Shown piece by piece: positions 59,175 through 64,000 of a stretch of 64,000 nt of DNA. The stretch comes from Notospermus geniculatus (lineage: Eukaryota; Nemertea; Pilidiophora; Heteronemertea; Lineidae), in the NCBI GenBank assembly GCA_002633025.1, contig NMRB01000153.1:455581-519580 (forward strand). The letters run 5' to 3'. Position numbers and translations under genes: made by a program. The notes under the pieces are model-generated. The model did not search any database and had not been told where the DNA came from. It saw nothing but the letters and a program-made list of their open reading frames with translations. Each line of letters opens with the position of its first letter. The first letter of the stretch is position 1.

Positions 59175-62100
59175 TTAAACCGAACGCTTGGCCAACAAAC
59201 AGAACACAGTGACCATCAGGTAGTTCACGAAATGTCCAAAAGGCGTCGACGCTCCAGACAACATCCCAGACCTGATGTTCGTGATACCGGTCACGTGACT
59301 CCAGGTACCGTTGTTAGGGGCGGGTTCGACCCCCAGCATCGCACACATCAGCTGGTAGACGTCGACAGAATTGATGTTTGGCTGCCTGGAGCCTTTCACG
59401 AAATCTGAAAAACATGAATCGGTGGCAAGGAAAGGGCATTTGAAATTCTCCACCAGCAGCACACCATGCAGGCGATATCGCAAGCGATCGCTCTCCAGCG
59501 CACACCGATTTTGCTTGGTGGCGATATCACCTGGTCTGCAGCCCGCACTTCGTGCTTGGTGACTAAAAAAGCAGTTCTAGTTGCACGGGTAGACCCCTAC
59601 CTGGTCCAAGTCCCAGGAAGATACCCTTCATGTCTGTTCTTTCTGGTCGGAAGCCATGACCACCTTTATGTGTTACGTTTTCCGTCTGAAAATGTCATAA
59701 CAAGACAGATGACTGACTGCAACACGACACACCAGATACCGTCAAAGGTCTGACGGCTGATGTATGTCCCGAATCTTCATGAGTCGAACTATNATGCCAT
59801 GCTTAAGAAATGGGTTTTATTCATCCCCCAGTTACTACTGATAGAATGAGACCATCAAACCTTTCGTTCTCAAAAGTGTAAATAAAAGTGGGCTGGCTCC
59901 CCAATTACAACGGAGGTTACATGTGACGTAAATTACCACGGTGAGGTTACACGTGACGTAACTTACCACGGTGAGGTTACACGTGACGTAACTTACCACG
60001 GTGAGGTTACACGTGACGTAATACCCGTCGTCGGCGATGTAAAGTATTGGTGGGATGCGGCGGTCATGTTTGTAATGGTAATGATCCGGGAAGTCTTCCT
60101 TCAGATAGACGGTCAGGCGAGGGTCAACTGTTTTCACCTTATCATAGATCTAAAAATACGAGTGTTTCAGGGTGTTGTAGCCTGTCACTTTCTACCTAGT
60201 GTCAGAGTCCACCTGCAACACTGCTGCTTCCTGCTTAGAGGCCAACGCGCCAACCACAAGGCCATGAGGAAATCCCCCATATTGGCAGGTTTGGCCATGC
60301 CATATCCTGTGGTGGTAGTACATGACATTACGATGAGAGTTCATTCGAAAAGACAAGCCGGAGAATACAGTTAGGGCCAAAAGGCATAACAACGTGTGCA
60401 TCAACGTCGACTGACTGATATAGCAATGACTTCCATTAGCCCTTTCCGGACCAGGGCCCGGTTGCACAAAACTCACGATAGCGCTAACTTGGTGTTAGCA
60501 TTATAACTTTATGTTACATGACGTAAAACTCCATTGTCTTTTTACGTCATTTAACATAAAGTTAGCGCTAACACCAAGTAATAGCGCTAACATGAGTTTT
60601 GTGCAACCCAGCCCTGACCTTTCCATTACATGTACAAAAGTATCATTGTTCTCACCGTTTTTATGTACTTGGGATCTGTCGGGTAGATGCCGAAGTCAAA
60701 ACATATCAGAACTGTCATATTCCACTCTTCTTCCGTGAAATGAGTCGACACCTGAATGAATTCGGGATGGACGGGCGTCATGCCATGGTCGGACACCAAA
60801 ATCACGTTAGTTTTATCTGCGAGGTTCCTTGATTTGAGTCCATCGACGAAGAATTGCACCTCCCTGCCGTAAGCTAGAACTGTGTCGTTGATTTCTTGTG
60901 AGAAGGGGCCGTATTTGTGCCCGTATACGTCGGTGTCTTCCACGTAGATGGCTGTTGGAAACGGACAAGGGATTGAGACGTCAAAAGGATGGCTGATGAT
61001 GGTAATAGGACAGAAAATCAACCTGAAAATCCTTGTGGACATCGGTCCACAGCGGGTCTGCAATGGGCAAGGTAGAACTAGAAGCTGAGGTCCCTTCGAT
61101 TTGTACCTTGTGTCTTTGCAAGGGTAAGTAAAAGACCCCATCCAAGTGAGGAATATGAGATGGCCTCCTCTACTTACCAGGGCCAATAATGTTTTGGTGT
61201 CGGCCCTGATGGAAAAAACTATCATCAACAAGGACAATACAAATACAGACTGCAAAATATCGTACAGATAAGGCGCCTTCTTCCGCTTGCAACTTTACTG
61301 GCTCACGTCTAAAAGGGAGCACTCAAACTTGTTTTTATCAACTGGAATTATTTTTTTATCATTGTATGACATGATGGTCGTTTGTGTGCGTAATGAACAT
61401 GCAGTATGAAACCAGCTGCATCTGATGATAAGATTTTATCACTCCGACGGCCTCCATCTCCCTGTGAAAGGTTCAGCGAACTCCATCTCCCTGTGGGAGG
61501 TTCAGGTACCTCCTGCTTTACTCACCAATGAAGTCCATGTCCCCCTCGAGATCATCCAAGGTTCTCTCGAGGGCAGAATGAACGAACGTCTGATTGGGCC
61601 AGTACCAGTAAACATCACAGTAGGCAGGAGTCACATTCCGGATGTCAATCTCGCATCCAGGCCAGTAATAGAGGGCACTATTTTTGTTCTGTGTCAAATA
61701 AAACAAGGAAAAACTGTACAATGATACCTAAGCCATTTGAATGCGGTCATGGTCACGGACATTCCACAAAATTAAATCCAAGAATGCGTTGTCGTCACCT
61801 TCATGGGTTAATTAAATACAAACGAGTATTCATTTGTTGCGGTCACCCACATGATTCCCCATTGAATATAAACGAATGTTCTTTTGTTGCGGTCACCCAC
61901 ATGGGTTCTCCACTGAACACAAATGAATGTTCTTTTGTTGCGGTCACCCACATGGGTTCTCCACTGAACACAAACGAATGTTCTTTTGTTGCGGTCACCC
62001 ACATGGGTTCTCCACTGAACACAAACGAATGTTCTTTTGTTGCGGTCACCCACATGGGTTCTCCACTGAACACAAACGAATGTTCTTTTGTTGCGGTCAC

Positions 62101-63345
62101 CCACATGGGTTCTCCACTGAACACAAACGAATGTTCTTTTGTTGCGGTCACCCACATGGGTTCTCCACTGAACACAAACGAATGTTCTTTTGTTGCGGTC
62201 ACCCACATGGGTTCTCCACTGAACACAAACGAATGTTCTTTTGTTGCGGTCACCCACATGGGTTCTCCACTGAACACAAACGAATGTTCTTTTGTTGCGG
62301 TCACCCACATGGGTTCTCCACTGAACACAAACGAATGTTCTTTTGTTGCGGTCACCCACATGGGTTCTCCACTGAACACAAACGAATGTTCTTTTGTTGC
62401 GGTCACCCACATGGGTTCTCCACTGAACACAGACGAATGTTCTTTTGTTGCGGTCACCCACATGGGTTCTCCACTGAACACAGACGAATGTTCTTTTGTT
62501 GCGGTCACCCACATGGGTTCTCCACTGAACACAAACGAATGTTCTTTTGTTGCGGTCACCCACATGGGTTCTCCATTGAATACAAACGAGTTCTTTTGTT
62601 GCGGTCATCCACATGGGTTCTTGACTGAATACAGACGAATGTTCTTTTGTTGCGGTCACCGCAAGGATTTCAGATTGATTGCGATCCGTGCTTACCTGTT
62701 TAGTCGCAGTCACCCACATGGGTTCCCCGTCGTTGTAGAAATGAGTGTGGTTGTATTCAGGGTTCATCGCAAATAACCAGGGTTCCTTGTATTTAGGGTC
62801 ATAGAAATCGTTATTAATCAAGCCGTGACTCTCAGCATACAAACCTACAAATAAAGCAAATACTAGTCGTGCTGTCAGCTTTGCTGTCTGTCGTTAACAG
62901 GGCCAGGCTCTCCCCAGCTTTGAACAACACACTTTTTTAGTGAAAGCGCGTAGTTGAAGTGCTTCAACGGACGTCCAGCCTTGCGCGCCGCGGAGGTGCC
63001 GACCACTTGTATGGGCCAGAGATTGCACAGCCTTGTCTTGTGCATCAGGACGGCAGATTTTGATGTCAGCAAGTCCCTATCAATGGTATTGACTTCCAAC
63101 TCACCCGTCATGATGGTGTAGTATTGTGGATAGGACATTGTCGGAAAAGCCATGGTCATCTGCTCCACCCAGGCGCCATTGGTCATGAACTCGGTGAAGC
63201 CTTCTAATCCTGGAATCCTCAAGTAATCCCAGCGGAAACCGTCAAAAAGGATTAGCACGACCTTGCTGGGGGTTCGACCTTGAGCGACCAACCCCATGAA
63301 GAGGGTGAGAATTACAACCAAAACAATAGGTCCGAGTCCGCCCAT
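59175..63345 (-). CDS. enpp6-like: ENPP6-like ectophosphodiesterase, copy C (complete)
   Basis: Complete model: exons 63105-63345, 62696-62844, 61526-61688, 60656-60951, 59997-60149, 59601-59685 and 59175-59404. All introns are GT-AG and phases agree, giving 438 residues (human ENPP6 has 440). Residues seen: signal peptide to about residue 22; Asp35 in LFDGFRWDY; Ser71 in FPTMSYPQYYTIMTG, the nucleophile position, Ser as in ENPP6 rather than the Thr of most ENPPs; Asn92; Cys pair in YYWPGCE ... PAYC; Asp192 and His196 in TDVYGHKYGP; Asp239 and His240 in VSDHGM; His344 in GGHGF. Six N-glycosylation sequons are visible. The C-terminus (FVNYLMVTVFCLLA) suits a GPI signal. The enzyme should act outside the cell as a glycerophosphocholine-type phosphodiesterase; substrate is inferred from the family. 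Exon 5 ends in a donor that is tandemly repeated. Confidence 0.92.
59793..59793. other. One-base assembly gap in intron 5 of copy C
   Basis: Single N between GAACTAT and ATGCCATGC. No exon appears to be lost here, because exons 5 and 6 are both present and in phase. Confidence 0.7.
59900..60026 (-). repeat. 30-bp repeat of exon 5 end plus donor, copy C
   Basis: On the minus strand TACGTCACGTGTAACCTCAC, CGTG and then GTAAGT repeat about four times with a 30-bp period. The first copy is the real exon 5 end (VTCNLTV) and donor. The second has the same donor, the third has GTAATT and the fourth has decayed. Since 30 bp is a multiple of three and the frame is open (VTCNLTVVSY), use of the second donor would add ten residues in frame. 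Confidence 0.9.
60455..60612. repeat. MITE-like hairpin in intron 4 of copy C
   Basis: GGTTGCACAAAACTC and AGCGCTAACTTGGTGTTAGC at the left are mirrored by GCTAACACCAAGTAATAGCG and GAGTTTTGTGCAACC at the right. ATGACGTAAA and TTTACGTCAT pair near the centre. It is absent from the equivalent introns of A and B. Confidence 0.75.
61815..62665 (-). repeat. Exon 2-derived 51-bp minisatellite, about 16 units, copy C
   Basis: In intron 2, units of 51 bp read on the minus strand as GEPMWVTATKEHSFVFS. GEPMWVTATK is the end of exon 2. Compared with exon 2 the donor (CAG|GTAAG) has become AAAGAACATTCG, so these units carry no donor. The array is nearly homogeneous in the middle and more diverged at both edges, as expected for a minisatellite growing by unequal exchange. 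Long frames on both strands result from the 51-bp period. Confidence 0.95.
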
Positions 63346-63905
63346 GGTGAGCGATCCAATGGTGATGAATGATGATTAGGCCTATCCTGTGTTTTAATTA
63401 TACAACATGTAGGCCAACGGTTCGGATAATCAGTCCACCTGGATCTATTATTGACCGTGGTCATCTCCATTAAATCAAATTTGATTCAAAAAGCATTGCA
63501 ATGCATTCATCAAGCAGCCTGGCAGTAGAGGCCTCATACGAACATCAATTAGTCGATTGATGGTGGAAGTAAAGTAGGCCCCTAAAGCGAAAATTCTCAG
63601 ACCCTTTCACTCTATCTTAAAAGATGAAAAGAAGCCAGCAATGTCAGGGATTGTACAACTCTATGACTGCTTACTTTATAAGGAAATTAACATATTTTTA
63701 CCGGTGAAAAATGCGGGTTTCAATAATATTACAACAGGGGATGAGGCGGCAGCCACACGTCCTGCAGCTCGCTCGGAAAAGATGTGCGCAGCGACTCCGA
63801 TCGTCCGTCTCCAAAGTTCGCGTTTTCCACCCTCTCCACCGGTTGGACTTGGAGCGTCTCGCCACGTGGATGATAAAGAATACTCCGATTGAAAGCATTG
63901 ACAAC
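63346..63905. repeat. 5'-flank of ENPP copy C, homologous to 54880-55400
   Basis: It shares the CACCATGG start context, the GTATAATTA-type AT-rich box near 63400 (minus strand) and the block at 63641-63895 with copy A. Homology stops at about 63905, after which the sequence is unique to the window end. Confidence 0.7.
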
Positions 63906-64000
63906 AGACCCGCTGCCTTTCCCAGCATTTAGTCTCGGGTTTAGTTTCGACAGGAGTCGGTGAATCGTAATGAACATACGAAATCTCGCCGTCGTCTTCT

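Noticed and set aside
61815-62665. Regular short repeats resembling a CRISPR array
   Set aside because: The whole 51-bp unit repeats with no variable spacers, the repeat derives from an ENPP exon, and the DNA is eukaryotic.
61691-62842. Open frames of 230-361 codons on both strands through the 51-bp array
   Set aside because: They exist only because 51 is a multiple of three and the unit happens to lack stops. The true content is intron 2 of ENPP copy C, whose exons splice cleanly on either side.

Overview
The window is eukaryotic nuclear DNA. Genes are split by GT-AG introns, intergenic DNA is long and AT-leaning, and there are many small inverted-repeat (MITE-like) elements, minisatellites and assembly gaps. 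The recognisable proteins are animal: an ENPP6-like ectophosphodiesterase family, a pyrokinin/CAPA/neuromedin-U type GPCR and a secreted mucin-like protein. Together with the repeat flavour (recurrent AGGCCTA and ACATGT words, hairpins ending in CCCATATTCATAAA) this suggests a marine invertebrate bilaterian. Deuterostome or lophotrochozoan cannot be settled from the sequence alone.

Layout. 1-18.4 kb: no recognisable gene; MITE-like hairpins, two direct tandem duplications of about 600 bp (7.8-9.0 and 12.5-13.8 kb), tRNA-like relics and possible promoter motifs. 18.8-19.4 kb: first exon of a GPCR on the minus strand, cut by a one-base assembly gap. 19.4-28.5 kb: mostly non-coding, with two minisatellites and a 286-base N gap whose flanks are the same 167 bp. 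28.5-41.3 kb: a large direct tandem duplication (about 5.6 kb per copy). The second copy alone carries a 1.2 kb terminal-inverted-repeat insertion made largely of about 130-bp repeats containing AGGTCA arrays. 44.9-48.2 kb: a plus-strand mucin-like secreted protein built from tiny phase-1 exons and one large Thr/Ser/Ala/Pro exon, interrupted by a probable haplotype-duplication artefact. 49.7-63.4 kb: three head-to-tail minus-strand ENPP6-like genes, here called A, B and C.

The ENPP array is the clearest and most informative part. All seven exons can be placed with splice sites, giving a 438-residue protein for copy C, close to the length of vertebrate ENPP6. The copies keep the metal ligands and a Ser nucleophile. 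Copy A has a duplicated exon 5-6 cassette, a hybrid exon 7/4 and an in-frame octapeptide repeat. Copy B lacks exon 4 only because a one-base gap sits there. In copies A and C the minisatellites in and next to the genes have grown out of exon ends together with their splice donors, which could create serial alternative donor sites. Direct tandem duplication from 24 bp to several kb recurs across the window; some of it is probably assembly redundancy and some is clearly biological.
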